DNA from: Polynucleobacter necessarius | Lineage (GTDB): Bacteria; Pseudomonadota; Gammaproteobacteria; Burkholderiales; Burkholderiaceae | Length of the DNA: 64,000 nt | Assembly: GCA_900095165.1 (NCBI GenBank) | Contig: LT606947.1 | Span: forward strand, 1 to 64,000 | Direction of reading: 5' to 3' | Shown here: one piece after another, positions 34,125 to 44,297 of the stretch | How positions within the stretch are numbered: position 1 is the stretch's first letter | How the letters are laid out: each line of letters opens with the position of its first letter | Notes under the pieces: model-generated | What the model was told of the DNA's origin: nothing | The model's database searches: none | The model's input: only the letters and a program-made list of their open reading frames with translations | Translations under genes and position numbers: made by a program

Positions 34125-36359
34125 ATGGCTTCAGAGAAATCAAAGATCATTTACACGCTGACAGACGAAGCACCCTTATTGGCGACCTGTGCATTTTTAC
34201 CAATCATTCGTACTTTTACAGCACCGGCTGGAGTGCGGGTTGTAGAGAGCGACATTTCTGTTGCAGCACGTATTTTGGCGGAATTCTCTGATTGTTTAAC
34301 TGCTGAGCAGAAAGTTCCTGATAATTTGGCTGAGCTTGGCCGTATGACTTTATTGCCTGATACCAACATCATTAAGCTGCCCAATATCAGTGCTTCAGTT
34401 CCACAGTTGCTCGCTGCCATTAAAGAATTGCAATCGAAGGGCTACAAGATCCCTGATTTCCCAGATGATCCTAAGGATGACGCTGAAAAATCCATTCGCA
34501 CTCGTTACTCCAAGTGCTTGGGTAGTGCAGTAAACCCAGTATTGCGCGAAGGTAACTCAGATCGCCGTGCACCGAATGCTGTTAAGCGTTATGCCCGTAA
34601 GAACCCACACTCTATGGGTGAGTGGAGTCAAGCTTCCCGTACGCACGTATCCCACATGCATGGTGGCGACTTCTACGCAGGTGAGAAGTCAATGACTATG
34701 ACTAAAGCATGCGATGTGAAGATGGACTTGGTAACCAAGGGTGGCAAGACGATTGTTCTTAAGCCAAAGGTCTCTTTGCTTGCTGGTGAAATTATTGACA
34801 GCATGTATATGAGTAAAAAAGCGCTCTGCGAGTTCTACGAAAAAGAGATCGAAGATGCTTATAAGACTGGCATGATGTTGTCTTTGCACGTGAAGGCAAC
34901 CATGATGAAGGTGTCACACCCAATCGTGTTTGGTCACGCTGTCAAGATTTTCTACAAAGATGCATTTGAAAAGCATGGTAAGTTGTTTGAAGGGTTGGGC
35001 GTTAATCCCAACAACGGTATGAGCAGCTTGTATGACAAGATTAAAACTTTGCCAGAATCTAAGCGCGAAGAGATCATCCAAGATTTGCACGCTTGCCATG
35101 AACACCGCCCAGCATTAGCGATGGTGGATTCTGCTAAAGGCATTACCAACCTTCATTCACCAAGCGATGTGATTGTAGATGCGTCTATGCCAGCGATGAT
35201 TCGTGTTGGCGGCAAGATGTGGGGTGCTGATGGCCGTTTGCATGACACTAAAGCAGTTATCCCAGAAAGTACTTTTGCCCGTATTTACCAAGAGATGATT
35301 AACTTCTGCAAAACTCACGGTAACTTCGATCCAAAAACCATGGGTACAGTGCCAAACGTTGGCTTAATGGCTCAGCAGGCAGAAGAGTATGGTTCACATG
35401 ACAAGACTTTTGAAGTCCCTGAAGCTGGTGTAGCTCGCATTGTTGCGGATGATGGCGCTGTATTGCTCGAACAGAATGTGGAAGAGGGTGATATCTGGCG
35501 TATGTGCCAAGTGAAAGATGCGCCGATTCGTGACTGGGTCAAGTTGGCAGTAAACCGTGCACGTTTGTCCAATACTCCAGCCGTGTTCTGGTTGGATGAG
35601 TACCGTCCACACGAGGCTGAGTTGATCAAAAAGGTGCAAACCTATCTAAAAGATCACGATTTGACTGGTGTAGATATTCAGATCATGTCTCAAACTCGCG
35701 CAATGCGCTACACCTTAGAGCGCATCATTCGCGGTAAGGATACAATCTCTGTAACGGGTAATATTTTGCGTGACTACCTCACTGACTTGTTCCCAATTAT
35801 GGAACTCGGTACTAGTGCCAAGATGTTGTCTATCGTGCCGTTGATGGCAGGTGGCGGCCTCTTTGAAACTGGTGCGGGCGGCTCCGCTCCTAAGCACGTT
35901 CAACAGTTGGTTGAAGAGAACCATTTACGTTGGGATTCTTTAGGTGAGTTCTTGGCCTTGGCCGTTTCTTTGGAAGATATCGGTGATAAAACCAATAATC
36001 CAAAAGTGAAAATCTTGGCTCGCACTCTAGACGAAGCAACTGGCACATTGTTAGATAACAATAAGTCTCCATCACCACGCACTGGCGAGTTGGATAACCG
36101 CGGTAGTCAGTTCTACTTGGCGATGTACTGGGCCCAAGCCTTAGTTGCACAAACCGAAGACAAAGAACTGCAAGCCCACTTTGCTCCGATTGCAAAATCT
36201 TTGACTGAGAATGAGCAAAAGATTGTTGCTGAGTTCAAGGCTGTACAAGGCAGGCCGGCTGATATTGGCGGCTACTTTATGCCTGATCAAGCCAAGTTCA
36301 AAGCAGTGATGTGTCCAAGCACTACACTCAATGACATCTTGAAAAAAGCAGCAGCTTAA
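34125..36359 (+). CDS. icd: NADP-dependent isocitrate dehydrogenase, monomeric type
   Basis: A 744-residue monomeric isocitrate dehydrogenase converting isocitrate to 2-oxoglutarate and CO2 with NADPH formation in the TCA cycle. Typical blocks: [20 protein letters not shown] at the start, [20 protein letters not shown] (about 89), [20 protein letters not shown] (about 148, substrate-binding), and [20 protein letters not shown] near residue 584. Length is standard for this class and the frame is intact. It has its own GAGGAAACATCA ribosome site and ends at a terminator. Strong, even codon use compared with its neighbours suggests high expression. Confidence 0.95.
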   Translation: MASEKSKIIYTLTDEAPLLATCAFLPIIRTFTAPAGVRVVESDISVAARILAEFSDCLTAEQKVPDNLAELGRMTLLPDTNIIKLPNISASVPQLLAAIKELQSKGYKIPDFPDDPKDDAEKSIRTRYSKCLGSAVNPVLREGNSDRRAPNAVKRYARKNPHSMGEWSQASRTHVSHMHGGDFYAGEKSMTMTKACDVKMDLVTKGGKTIVLKPKVSLLAGEIIDSMYMSKKALCEFYEKEIEDAYKTGMMLSLHVKATMMKVSHPIVFGHAVKIFYKDAFEKHGKLFEGLGVNPNNGMSSLYDKIKTLPESKREEIIQDLHACHEHRPALAMVDSAKGITNLHSPSDVIVDASMPAMIRVGGKMWGADGRLHDTKAVIPESTFARIYQEMINFCKTHGNFDPKTMGTVPNVGLMAQQAEEYGSHDKTFEVPEAGVARIVADDGAVLLEQNVEEGDIWRMCQVKDAPIRDWVKLAVNRARLSNTPAVFWLDEYRPHEAELIKKVQTYLKDHDLTGVDIQIMSQTRAMRYTLERIIRGKDTISVTGNILRDYLTDLFPIMELGTSAKMLSIVPLMAGGGLFETGAGGSAPKHVQQLVEENHLRWDSLGEFLALAVSLEDIGDKTNNPKVKILARTLDEATGTLLDNNKSPSPRTGELDNRGSQFYLAMYWAQALVAQTEDKELQAHFAPIAKSLTENEQKIVAEFKAVQGRPADIGGYFMPDQAKFKAVMCPSTTLNDILKKAAA

Positions 36360-36374
36360 GCTGAGTTAGCTTCA

Positions 36375-37076
36375 TTAAAAAGGCAAACCAAGCGGTTTGC
36401 CTTTTTTCTTATGCATCACTGAAACGCTTAGGCGTTCATATACTGCTCTTCTTGATAGGTGCCTAACCCATTGTGGCCTGTATACCAGGAGAATGGCCAG
36501 AAGCATCCCTGAGAGTGAGCCCTCCATAAAGGAGAGGACAAGTAGCCCTAAAAACCAACCCAAAGGATCGCTGGTTCCAAATGAGGCAATTTGAAAATAC
36601 TGCTGCAACCCATAAATGAGTAAACCAGTTGCAAAGGTGCTGATGAATGCAGCCAAATAGCCGTTTCCCAAAATCAGAATAAATAAATGCTTGGGCAGAA
36701 GCTTCTGAACTGTTTTCATAACGGCGTAAGCAATGAGTGCTGGAATGATGCTGACTAATAAGTAATGCCTTGAGGCCTCAACTAAGTCTCCGTTAATGCC
36801 AAATACCCCAACGAGTGCAACGATAAATAGTAGGGTGATGGCGCTCCAGAATCCGAATAAAGCAACGAGGAGCGAGGCTCCAAAAAAGTGAAAAGAAAGA
36901 TCGATCAAGTTGTCGATATTGCTATTAGGGAGATGGGCGCGAATATTCCAGGCAAGCGCTAATAACAGGATGCAGGAGATAAAGATATTTCTGAGGCGCG
37001 GTTGCAGTAATACGCCATTGCGGCTTTTATAGATGCCTAATAAGAAAATGGCGGTTGCAGACAAAATCCATGCCAT
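36375..37076 (-). CDS. CbiM-like energy-coupling-factor permease
   Basis: About 233 residues with seven hydrophobic helices, recognised as the CbiM/NikM-like permease group (energy-coupling factor S component for Co2+ or Ni2+) from the MAWILSATAIFLLGI start and general topology. I chose ATG 37076; upstream in-frame sequence is basic and not family-like. The classical N-terminal metal-binding histidine of CbiM (after the start methionine) is not visible, so substrate is doubtful. No CbiQ or CbiO partner lies in the window. Its last eight residues fall on the icd terminator. Confidence 0.7.
   Translation of the reverse strand: MAWILSATAIFLLGIYKSRNGVLLQPRLRNIFISCILLLALAWNIRAHLPNSNIDNLIDLSFHFFGASLLVALFGFWSAITLLFIVALVGVFGINGDLVEASRHYLLVSIIPALIAYAVMKTVQKLLPKHLFILILGNGYLAAFISTFATGLLIYGLQQYFQIASFGTSDPLGWFLGLLVLSFMEGSLSGMLLAILLVYRPQWVRHLSRRAVYERLSVSVMHKKKGKPLGLPF
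36378..36405 (+). terminator. Terminator after icd, inside the 3' end of the opposite gene
   Basis: Arms AAAAGGCAAACC and GGTTTGCCTTTT with an AAGC loop and extra T after. On the minus strand the same bases encode the last residues (GKPLGLPF) of the CbiM-like protein, so its stop lies just beyond the hairpin. Confidence 0.88.
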
Positions 37077-37222
37077 ATCAGCCTCATAAAAGGGGTAAAA
37101 ACCCGATTTAACCCGTTTCTCTTGCTTGAAGGTATTGGATTTAACCCTATCAATTAGAAAGGGGTTCAGCAATAAATCCTGAGTCATAGGAGAATGATTG
37201 CATCCACTCAAGAGAGATTGAT

Positions 37223-38188
37223 ATGCACCTAAATGATTCAAAGCGACTTTCTCAGGAAGTTACCCCTAAGGCGGTTTTTGAGGGTCGTCGTGACTTGATT
37301 AAAGGTGCTGCTGCTGCTGGCGCTTTTGGTCTTGCGCTTGTGCCTTGGTTTTCGCGTGAGGCACTTGCAAGTAATCCGCAAAAGTTCCTCGCTACACCGA
37401 ATCCCAACTTTATCCTGAAGGATGAGTCGACTAGTTATAAATATGTGACTGGCTATAACAACTTCTATGAATTTGGAACGGACAAGTCGGATCCGGCTGC
37501 TTATGCTGAGAGCTTACAAACGCGTCCATGGACGGTAGCGATTGAAGGTTTGGTTAAAAAGCAGGTGATCTTGGATATGGATGCATTACTCAAGCTCGCT
37601 CCGATGGAAGAGCGTATCTATCGTATGCGCTGTGTTGAAGGCTGGTCGATGGTGATCCCTTGGAATGGCTACCCCTTATCCAAGCTACTCAATCAGGTTC
37701 AGCCTTTGGGTTCGGCTAAGTATGTTGAATTTATTTCCTTGGCAGATCGTAAGCAAATGCCAGGGCTCAAGAGTCAGATTATTGAATGGCCTTATCGTGA
37801 AGGCCTGCGATTGGATGAGGCAATGAATCCGTTGACTCTGCTCATCTTTGGTCTTTACGGTGAGACTCTGCCAAAGCAAAATGGTGCCCCAGTACGCATT
37901 GTGGTTCCCTGGAAGTATAGCTTTAAGAGCGCTAAGTCGATTGTGAAAATTCGCCTAACAGAGGAAATGCCCAAGACCAGTTGGAGTCAGTTCGATGCAA
38001 GGGAGTATGGCTTTTATTCCAACGTTAATTCTTTAGTGGATCACCCACGCTGGAGTCAGGCGACCGAGCGGCGTATTGGTGACCCTAAGGGCGTCTTTGC
38101 TCCGAAAATCAAAACCCAAATGTTTAATGGGTATGGCGATCAAGTGGCAAGCATGTACTCTGGGATGGATCTGAAGAAGTTTTATTAA
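37223..38188 (+). CDS. msrP: MsrP, periplasmic methionine-sulfoxide reductase catalytic subunit
   Basis: A 321-residue molybdopterin protein repairing oxidised methionines in periplasmic proteins. A Tat signal is seen in the [20 protein letters not shown] stretch (about residues 22-41). The conserved cysteine that ligates molybdenum is in [15 protein letters not shown] (about residue 138), and other family blocks are [11 protein letters not shown] and [24 protein letters not shown] ribosome site precedes the ATG. MsrQ follows after 23 bases. Intact. Confidence 0.94.
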   Translation: MHLNDSKRLSQEVTPKAVFEGRRDLIKGAAAAGAFGLALVPWFSREALASNPQKFLATPNPNFILKDESTSYKYVTGYNNFYEFGTDKSDPAAYAESLQTRPWTVAIEGLVKKQVILDMDALLKLAPMEERIYRMRCVEGWSMVIPWNGYPLSKLLNQVQPLGSAKYVEFISLADRKQMPGLKSQIIEWPYREGLRLDEAMNPLTLLIFGLYGETLPKQNGAPVRIVVPWKYSFKSAKSIVKIRLTEEMPKTSWSQFDAREYGFYSNVNSLVDHPRWSQATERRIGDPKGVFAPKIKTQMFNGYGDQVASMYSGMDLKKFY

Positions 38189-38211
38189 GTCTATGTGATA
38201 AGTAAAGCTTA

Positions 38212-38799
38212 ATGAAGTTATTGATTTTCCTGCTGGCGCTACTACCCTTAGATCGTTTGATTTTCTTAGGGCTTACCGATGACTTAGGTGCCAACCACAT
38301 CGAGCTCATCACGCGCTCAACTGGAACATGGGCGCTAGTCTTTCTGTGCTTGACCTTGGCGATGACGCCATTGCGTTTACTGACAAATTCAGTGGCATGG
38401 ATTCGGTATCGCAGAATGTTGGGCTTGTTTAGTTTTTTCTACGCCTGCCTGCATTTTGGTATTTGGCTGTGGCTAGATCAAGACTTTGATCTAGCAGGCA
38501 TGCTTAAAGATGTCGTGAAGCGGCCATTTATCACCATGGGCTTTATTAGCTTTGTATTGCTAATGCCGTTGGCCTTGACTTCTACTCATTGGGCTCAAAG
38601 AAGACTAGGGCGTCGTTGGGCGCAACTACATCGACTGATCTATCTCATTGCTTGCACCGTGATCCTGCACTATTGGTGGCACAAGGCGGGTAAGAGCGAT
38701 CTCGATACCGTGACAATCTATGCAATCGTTTTGTTAATACTGTTATGTTGTAGGATTCCTTATATCCGCAAGCTTTTGGGCAAGCAACTCATCACTTAA
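38212..38799 (+). CDS. msrQ: MsrQ, heme-binding membrane subunit
   Basis: A 195-residue inner-membrane cytochrome b of the YedZ/ferric-reductase-like family that passes electrons from the quinone pool or flavin reductase to MsrP. About six helices; histidine ligands are in YACLHFGIWLWLDQD (about residue 81) and RWAQLHRLIYLIACTVILHY (about 141 and 154). It is paired with msrP and intact. Confidence 0.92.
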   Translation: MKLLIFLLALLPLDRLIFLGLTDDLGANHIELITRSTGTWALVFLCLTLAMTPLRLLTNSVAWIRYRRMLGLFSFFYACLHFGIWLWLDQDFDLAGMLKDVVKRPFITMGFISFVLLMPLALTSTHWAQRRLGRRWAQLHRLIYLIACTVILHYWWHKAGKSDLDTVTIYAIVLLILLCCRIPYIRKLLGKQLIT

Positions 38800-38812
38800 C
38801 ATCACCCCATCT

Positions 38813-39389
38813 ATGACTCTGTTTTCACATTCTCGCGCTTCACTGTTTTCGATATTGAGTGCGCTACTGATTGGTCTGGGATCATCGCAGGCCATAGCTC
38901 AGCAAAGCGACCAAGCGGTCAATACCATAAGCCTCTCTAGATGTTCCTCGCTACCTAGGAGCCTGGTATGAGATAGCGAAGTTCCCGAACTGGTTTCAGA
39001 AAAAATGCGCTTCTAATACCAAGGCTGTATACACCGCTAAGCCAGATGGTAATCTTCGAGTGCTTAATAGCTGCAAGACTGCTGGCGGAGAGACTTCGGA
39101 GGCGGATGGCTTAGCTCGTCAAATTGGCTCCAAGGATTCCCCAAAGTTGGAAGTGCGCTTTGCTCCAGAGTGGCTTTCATTTTTACCAATGGTATGGGGT
39201 GATTACTGGGTGATTGATTTAGATTCGCAATATCAGGTGGCAGCTGTAAGTGATCCGAGAAGAGAGTATCTTTGGGTTTTATCAAGAACACCCTAGATGG
39301 ACCCTAAAGTCTATGCCGATTTATTGCAGCGCTTGAAGCAACAACAGTTCGATATTCAAAAGCTCGAACTCACTTCCCAGAAAAATTAA
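38813..39389 (+). pseudogene. blc: Lipocalin Blc (outer-membrane lipoprotein type), frameshift and nonsense codon
   Basis: From ATG 38813 the frame gives a signal-peptide-like start, then shifts near 38930-38938. The correct frame continues as DVPRYLGAWYEIAKFPNWFQ, the GxWYEIA lipocalin signature, KKCASNTKAVYTAKPDGNLR, then WVIDLDSQYQVAAVSDPRRE and YLWVLSRTP. TAG at 39294-39296 (glutamine expected) interrupts it, and 30 more codons lead to TAA 39387-39389. No lipobox cysteine was clear. Bacterial lipocalins carry lipids at the outer membrane under stress. Dead by two lesions. The next gene starts one base later. Confidence 0.88.
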
Positions 39390-39390
39390 C

Positions 39391-40329
39391 GTGCCTGAAA
39401 AGCGAATCGGCAATTACTTGCTGCCTCCCGGAATCAATATCTTCGAGCGTGGGTGGTTATCGGCAAATAATATTTTTCTTTTCAGTAATGAAGATGTTTC
39501 TTTGGTTGATGCGGGGTACTGCGCTCATCAACAGATGACTGTTGATTTAGTTTCCAATGCACTTAAGCAGTATGACTTGAAAACACTCAACAAAGTAGTT
39601 AATACCCATTTGCACTCAGATCATTGTGGTGGCAATGCGGCCCTATCGGAGCGATTTGAATGTGAGATCTGGATACCAGAAGCCGAGGCAATTGCTGTGC
39701 AAAACTGGGATGAGGCCATACTTAGTTTTCACCAATTAGGACAGGAGTGTCCGCTCTTTAATCATCATGCTCTCCTAGTGCCTGGCGAAGAAATTATCTT
39801 AGGTCCATATCCCTGGCAAATTATGGCAGCACCTGGCCATGACAACCATTTCATCATGCTCTATCAGGAGCAGCACCAAATCTTGATCTTGGCCGATGCG
39901 CTGTGGGAGGAGGGCTTTGGAGTTATCTTCCCCGAACTCTGGGGTGAGGGTGGTTTTGAGGAGGTGGCGCAGACGCTAGAGTTGATTGAAGGGCTCTCTG
40001 TTGCCTTGGTTATTCCAGGACATGGCAAACCTTTTACTGATGTAAAGAGGTCAATTGAGACTGCTAAATCCCGCCTGGATTGCCTCTCAAGCGATGCTGA
40101 TCGCAATGCCCGTCATGGAGCTAAGGTACTCCTAAAATACAAATTATTGGAATGGCGTAATCAGGAGCTGGCAAAGGTGAATGAATGGATTTCAACTGCA
40201 CCAGCGCTCGAAAGTATCCGTCACCAAATGAATCTCGGTACAGAAGAATTTCAAGCTTGGTTAGTGCAGGCTTTAGCGAGGTCGAAAGCGGCGACGATTG
40301 AGAAAAATCACCTCATTAATCTTGATTAA
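39391..40329 (+). CDS. MBL-fold metallo-hydrolase
   Basis: A 312-residue metallo-beta-lactamase-fold hydrolase. The metal-binding motif is NTHLHSDHCGGNAAL (about residue 71); a second histidine is in AAPGHDNHFIML (about 150), an aspartate in LILADALWEEGFG, and the last histidine in VIPGHGKPFTD (about 211). The C-terminal 80 residues form a helical domain. Start at GTG 39391. It resembles glyoxalase II-like or lactonase-like proteins of unknown substrate. Intact, between two pseudogenes. Confidence 0.85.
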   Translation: MPEKRIGNYLLPPGINIFERGWLSANNIFLFSNEDVSLVDAGYCAHQQMTVDLVSNALKQYDLKTLNKVVNTHLHSDHCGGNAALSERFECEIWIPEAEAIAVQNWDEAILSFHQLGQECPLFNHHALLVPGEEIILGPYPWQIMAAPGHDNHFIMLYQEQHQILILADALWEEGFGVIFPELWGEGGFEEVAQTLELIEGLSVALVIPGHGKPFTDVKRSIETAKSRLDCLSSDADRNARHGAKVLLKYKLLEWRNQELAKVNEWISTAPALESIRHQMNLGTEEFQAWLVQALARSKAATIEKNHLINLD

Positions 40330-40338
40330 TTTTTTTAA

Positions 40339-41174
40339 TCAGAAATTAAACGATAGCTTTCCGTAAAAAGACCAGTCGTAAACGGGATAGCTCTGCACCA
40401 CCTGTTTGCTTGCCCCCACCGCAAATAAGAAGTGTTTACTGAGTCGATGAGTCACCATGGCATCTAGCGGGACGAACCAGCCACTGCCTCCACCCGTGTT
40501 CCAGGAGATTCCATTCTCATCCCAAAATCGAAGCTGAGTATTGGGGGTGAGATTAAAGCCCAGTGTCCGGAAAATATTGAGGTTGCGAACGAGAGGTGGT
40601 TGGTTGGGATTATTGGCAAATGAATTACCTTTGGTATCGAACCAGTACATATATCGCAAGAGTGGTGAAAAGTCTGAAAGAGGCGAGTCAGACCCTTTAT
40701 TGGGCACGTATACCGTGCCTATCTGAGGCCCAGCCGCCCATTGCCCATTGTTACCAAACGGAAAGACTATTCGACCGCCCAAAGTACCTTCTCAATTTTT
40801 AAGAATGCTGAGGTGATTTCTCCAGATGGTAAGCATTGTGTTGCCGGCGCTATAAGTGCCGGATGATTGTTGTGGAAGACTGGGCCCATAAGTGGAAACA
40901 TAGGAGGTATCTAGCCTCATGGTGCCACGCCATTGATCAACCTGTAGAGAGGTTGGTAGTAGTGCAGCTTGAGGGTGTCGCTTTGCGTTTGCTCTCCGTA
41001 GGTATTGTGATAACCCCAAAATTCGAGTACCCGTTGACTAGAGTGCTGATCGGAGGCTTTCTCCAAATTTAAAAATCCTCCCGAGAACTTGCTTTCATCA
41101 GCCATTGCTTTTCCCATCAGCCCCATCAGAGCTAATGAAATCAGTAAGTGAATCATAATCCGCAACAATGCCAT
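40339..41174 (-). pseudogene. Outer-membrane barrel protein, frameshift and nonsense codon
   Basis: Signal-peptide start at ATG 41174 (hydrophobic MALLRIMIHLLISLALMGLM). After the LHYYQPLYR region (near 40937-40945) one base is missing; the next frame continues as GTMRLDTSYVSTYGPSLPQQ and then meets TGA 40792-40794, where tryptophan is likely. The same frame goes on as GRIVFPFGNNGQWAAGPQIG and ends GKLSFNF, a typical C-terminal barrel strand with final phenylalanine. Corrected length is about 278 residues. The family is uncertain (porin-like or phenol-pathway-like barrel). It converges with the MBL hydrolase gene nine bases away. Confidence 0.72.
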
Positions 41175-41227
41175 ATAGGCAGCAATATAAATGACTCAGT
41201 TAATTACAGAAGATAAGCAGGGAGAAT

Positions 41228-41998
41228 ATGGAACATATAGTACTAGTAACTGGCGCTACCGCTGGCTTTGGAGAGGCAACTGCTAGACGATTTCTGGCCA
41301 ATGGGCATAAAGTAATTGCTGTAGGCAGAAGAGTGGAACGCTTAGAGGTATTAAAAGCATCTCTTCCAGCGGAGCAGCAGAAAAAATTACTCACCTTGGC
41401 TGTTGATGTTTGTGACAGCGTGAAGGTGGATGGTATTGCGGCAACATTGCCGGCAGGCTTTGCCAGGGTGACGGTGCTGGTGAATAACGCTGGATTGGCT
41501 TTGGGCTTAGAGCCAGCGCATCAAGCATTTCTCTCGGACTGGGACAGGATGATTGATACCAATATCAAGGGCCTAGTTCACATGACACGCGCTTTCTTGC
41601 CGGGAATGGTGGAGCGGAAATGTGGTCATGTGATTAACCTAGGCTCTGTGGCGGCAAACTATCCCTACCCAGGTGGCAACGTTTACGGTGGTACTAAAGC
41701 CTTTGTGCAGCAATTTAGTTTAAACCTCAGAGCGGATTTAATTGGTACACCAGTGCGCGTTACTTGCGTTGAGCCCGGCATGTGTTCGGGTACAGAATTT
41801 TCTAATGTGCGCTTTAAGGGTGATGACGATAAAGCTGGCAAGGTTTACACCGGGGTTAAAGCATTGACCGCAGATGATGTGGCAGAAGCTATTTATTGGT
41901 CTGCTAACTTGCCAAGCCATATGAATATTAATTTAGTCGAGCTGATGCCGGTACAGCAGGCCTTCAATGGCTTTAATGTTCACCGTGGTGAGTTTTAA
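41228..41998 (+). CDS. Short-chain dehydrogenase/reductase (YdfG-like)
   Basis: A 256-residue NAD(P)-dependent SDR. VLVTGATAGFGEATARRFLA is the nucleotide-binding TGxxxGxG motif (about residue 6), VNNAGLAL the NNAG motif (near 89), and catalytic serine and YxxxK are in INLGSVAANYPYPGGNVYGG and following TK (about 140-160). The GRRVERL segment suggests NADP preference. Closest in pattern to YdfG-type 3-hydroxy acid (serine/malonic semialdehyde) dehydrogenases, an inference from layout. A GGGAGA site precedes the start. Intact, followed by the FAH-family pseudogene. Confidence 0.88.
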   Translation: MEHIVLVTGATAGFGEATARRFLANGHKVIAVGRRVERLEVLKASLPAEQQKKLLTLAVDVCDSVKVDGIAATLPAGFARVTVLVNNAGLALGLEPAHQAFLSDWDRMIDTNIKGLVHMTRAFLPGMVERKCGHVINLGSVAANYPYPGGNVYGGTKAFVQQFSLNLRADLIGTPVRVTCVEPGMCSGTEFSNVRFKGDDDKAGKVYTGVKALTADDVAEAIYWSANLPSHMNINLVELMPVQQAFNGFNVHRGEF

Positions 41999-42067
41999 AG
42001 AAATATTAGGGTAAAGTTACCAATAGGTAAATCTAAGGTGTATATAAAAACGAATAAAGGAGGCAGT

Positions 42068-42871
42068 ATGTCAGATCAAAATAACCAAGCCAGCCGACGC
42101 AATGCCATAAAAATGGGCGTCGGTCTTGCAACTCTTGCGACAGCTGGTGTTGCAGGACAGGCGCAGGCAGCAGAGGTCAAAACCCCTTTTGCTGTGAATC
42201 AGATTTACATCCCAATTGCAGGTAGTTCACAAGAATTTCCGGTTAGAAGGATTTACTGCATCGGTAGAAATTATGCAGCGCATGCAAGATAGATGGGGTC
42301 TGATCCAACTCGTGAGCCACCATTCTTTTTCCAAAAGCCAACTGACGCAATTCAGTTTGTTGCCCCCAATAAGATTGTTGATCACCCCTATCCAACCTTA
42401 ACCAAAAACTATCACTATGAAGTGGAGTTGGTAGCTGCGTTGAATAAAGGTGGAAAAAATATTCCGGTTGAGAAAGCCCTGGATTATGTCTATGGTTACG
42501 CACTTGGATTGGATATGACGCGTAGAGACTTGCAGCGTTTTATGGGCGACCAGAAAAAACCTTGGGAAATTGGGAAGTCCTTTGATGACTCTGCACCTAT
42601 TGGCCCTATCTACACTGTTGATAAGGTGGGGCATTTTAAAAAGGGCGCCATTGCACTGTCAGTGAACGGTGTTACTAAACAAAGTGCCGATCTGAGTCAG
42701 ATGATTTGGTCTGTTGCGGAGCAAATTTCCAAACTTTCTGAGGCGAATGAGCTTTTCCCTGGCGACATTATTTATTCAGGAACTCCTGAAAATGTGGGTC
42801 CAGTTGTCAGGGGTGATGTCGTGCGCTGCACGATTGCAGGTCTGCCAGATTTAGTTGTGAAAATTGTTTAA
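42068..42871 (+). pseudogene. Fumarylacetoacetate hydrolase-family protein with Tat-like leader, one nonsense codon
   Basis: ATG 42068 follows an AAAGGAGG site. The leader ASRRNAIKMGVGLATLATAG with AQA looks like a twin-arginine signal, unusual since FAH-family enzymes are mostly cytoplasmic. After RIYCIGRNYAAHAR comes TAG 42290-42292 (glutamate or glutamine expected), then MGSDPTREPPFFFQKPTDAI continues in frame. Metal-binding acidic residues are in YHYEVELVAAL (E-x-E) and the later YGYALGLDMTRRDLQ. SGTPENVGPVVRGD near the end completes the fold. The length of 267 residues is normal. Likely acted on an acylpyruvate-type substrate. The next gene starts four bases later. Confidence 0.88.
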
Positions 42872-42874
42872 ATA

Positions 42875-43623
42875 ATGATGAAAATTCTGGCGAACCTGTT
42901 TTGCTTTGGATTATTAACCTTCTTGTGTGGCGCGCACGCTGTTGAATATCGCTTTTATTCAGCAGCTGGCGTCAAGGTTCCTTTGATTGAATTATCTCAA
43001 TTATTCAATCAGGCGCAGTCTGGCAGCAAGATAGTGAATTATTTTGATACAGCTGGCTCTGCAGAGAAGCAATTTTTAGGGGATCCTAAGAGCGCTTGCT
43101 TGGTGACAACTCTAACGCCGCTATCAAGTCCGGCATCCTGAAGGGTCAAGATCAGACCCCCTTGGCTGACACGCTAGCAGGTTTAGCATCATCGAGCGCG
43201 GTGAAGCCGACAATTGCAAGCACCCAAGAACTTCGTAATGCCCTATTAAATGCAAAATCGATTGCATTTTCTGATCCCGCTAGAGGCGCAACGGTAGGTA
43301 AGCATTTCGAAGAAATGATCAAAAAGTTAGGTATTGATAATGAGGTAATGGCAAAAGCGACTCTTGCTAGCGATGGCGTGGAAACCATGAAGTTGGTTAT
43401 GGCGAAAAAAGTAGAGTTAGGCGTGACGCAAATTAGTGAGGTGATTCAGGCTGATCGTAATACGCTAGTTGGGTCATTCCCTCGCGAGTTTGAGTTGGCT
43501 ACACGCTATTCTTTGTGATGCAAAGATCCATCCTCACCTGAAATTTCTTCCTATATCGCTTTGCTGCAATCTCGCTTTGGATCGCAGGTGTTCAGTTACA
43601 ACGGATTACGCCCAGTCCAATAA
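42875..43623 (+). pseudogene. ModA-like extracellular solute-binding protein, frameshift and nonsense codon
   Basis: Starts MMKILANLFCFGLLTFLCGA, a signal peptide, then YRFYSAAGVKVPLIELSQLF, the ModA-like opening. The frame is lost at about 43060-43095 (apparently one base missing) and continues as LLGDNSNAAIKSGILKGQDQ, then AKSIAFSDPARGATVGKHFE, and DGVETMKLVMAKKVELGVTQ. TGA at 43516-43518 stands where tryptophan is expected, and 34 more codons run to TAA 43621-43623. Corrected length about 249. It follows the FAH-family gene by four bases. The ligand need not be molybdate; many such genes next to catabolic enzymes bind organic acids. Confidence 0.8.
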
Positions 43624-43654
43624 GCACCCAACTACTATTGCAGTGGTTTGATGA

Positions 43655-44197
43655 TTAGGATTGTGTGGGTTTCCACTTGTAAAACTTGGGATAGACGCGC
43701 ATCACCACTGGCCCGTCAAAGTCCCAAGATTTACAGGTTCCTAAATAGAGTGGTGGCTTGTTGTCATCTGGATCAAATAACGCCCCAGGAATGGATTGAA
43801 AAGCCGCTGTTGCAATATTACTCAGCAGCTCTCGTAAGTGCGTACACCCCTTAGTCCCACCAAGATGTTCATTGATCGTTTTACGCCAACCTTTACCAAG
43901 GCGCTCACCAATTAGCGCATCCATCGGTGGTATGACTTGAGGACATTCTGGGTGAGGATGGCTATCCATCGCCACCTCAATTGCTTGAATGATTAATTCT
44001 GTATTGACGGTAATGCGAACCCACATATCGTGAAAAGCTTGGCCAGGCTTTCAGGTTTTTCCACCAGTAGTGAAGGGATGAAATTTGAAATCCCGTAAAT
44101 GGGCCTCAATGTCCCACAAACCATCTTCTCGGGCATAGCCCTGAAAAGTAATTTCACGAGTATGTAAGGGATTTCTAGGGGCTGGGGTGGAGAGCAT
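43655..44197 (-). pseudogene. DUF2889 family protein, one nonsense codon
   Basis: Read through, 180 residues from ATG 44197, starting MLSTPAPRNPLHTREITFQG, then YAREDGLWDIEAHLRDFKFH. TGA at 44051-44053 interrupts at codon 49, where arginine (CGA) is likely; the frame continues KPGQAFHDMWVRITVNTELI and through a WRKTINEHLGGTKGCTHLRE block. These blocks match what I know of DUF2889, whose function is not known although it is often near aromatic-degradation genes. A single transition explains the loss. Confidence 0.85.
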
Positions 44198-44297
44198 GGC
44201 GGTAGTATGTAAGAAGCTAAGAGATTGTATATGGCAATCATAACGGCTTCATTTTACGGTCGCGTAGTCACTCTGCTTTGTAGTATTCTCGGCAACT

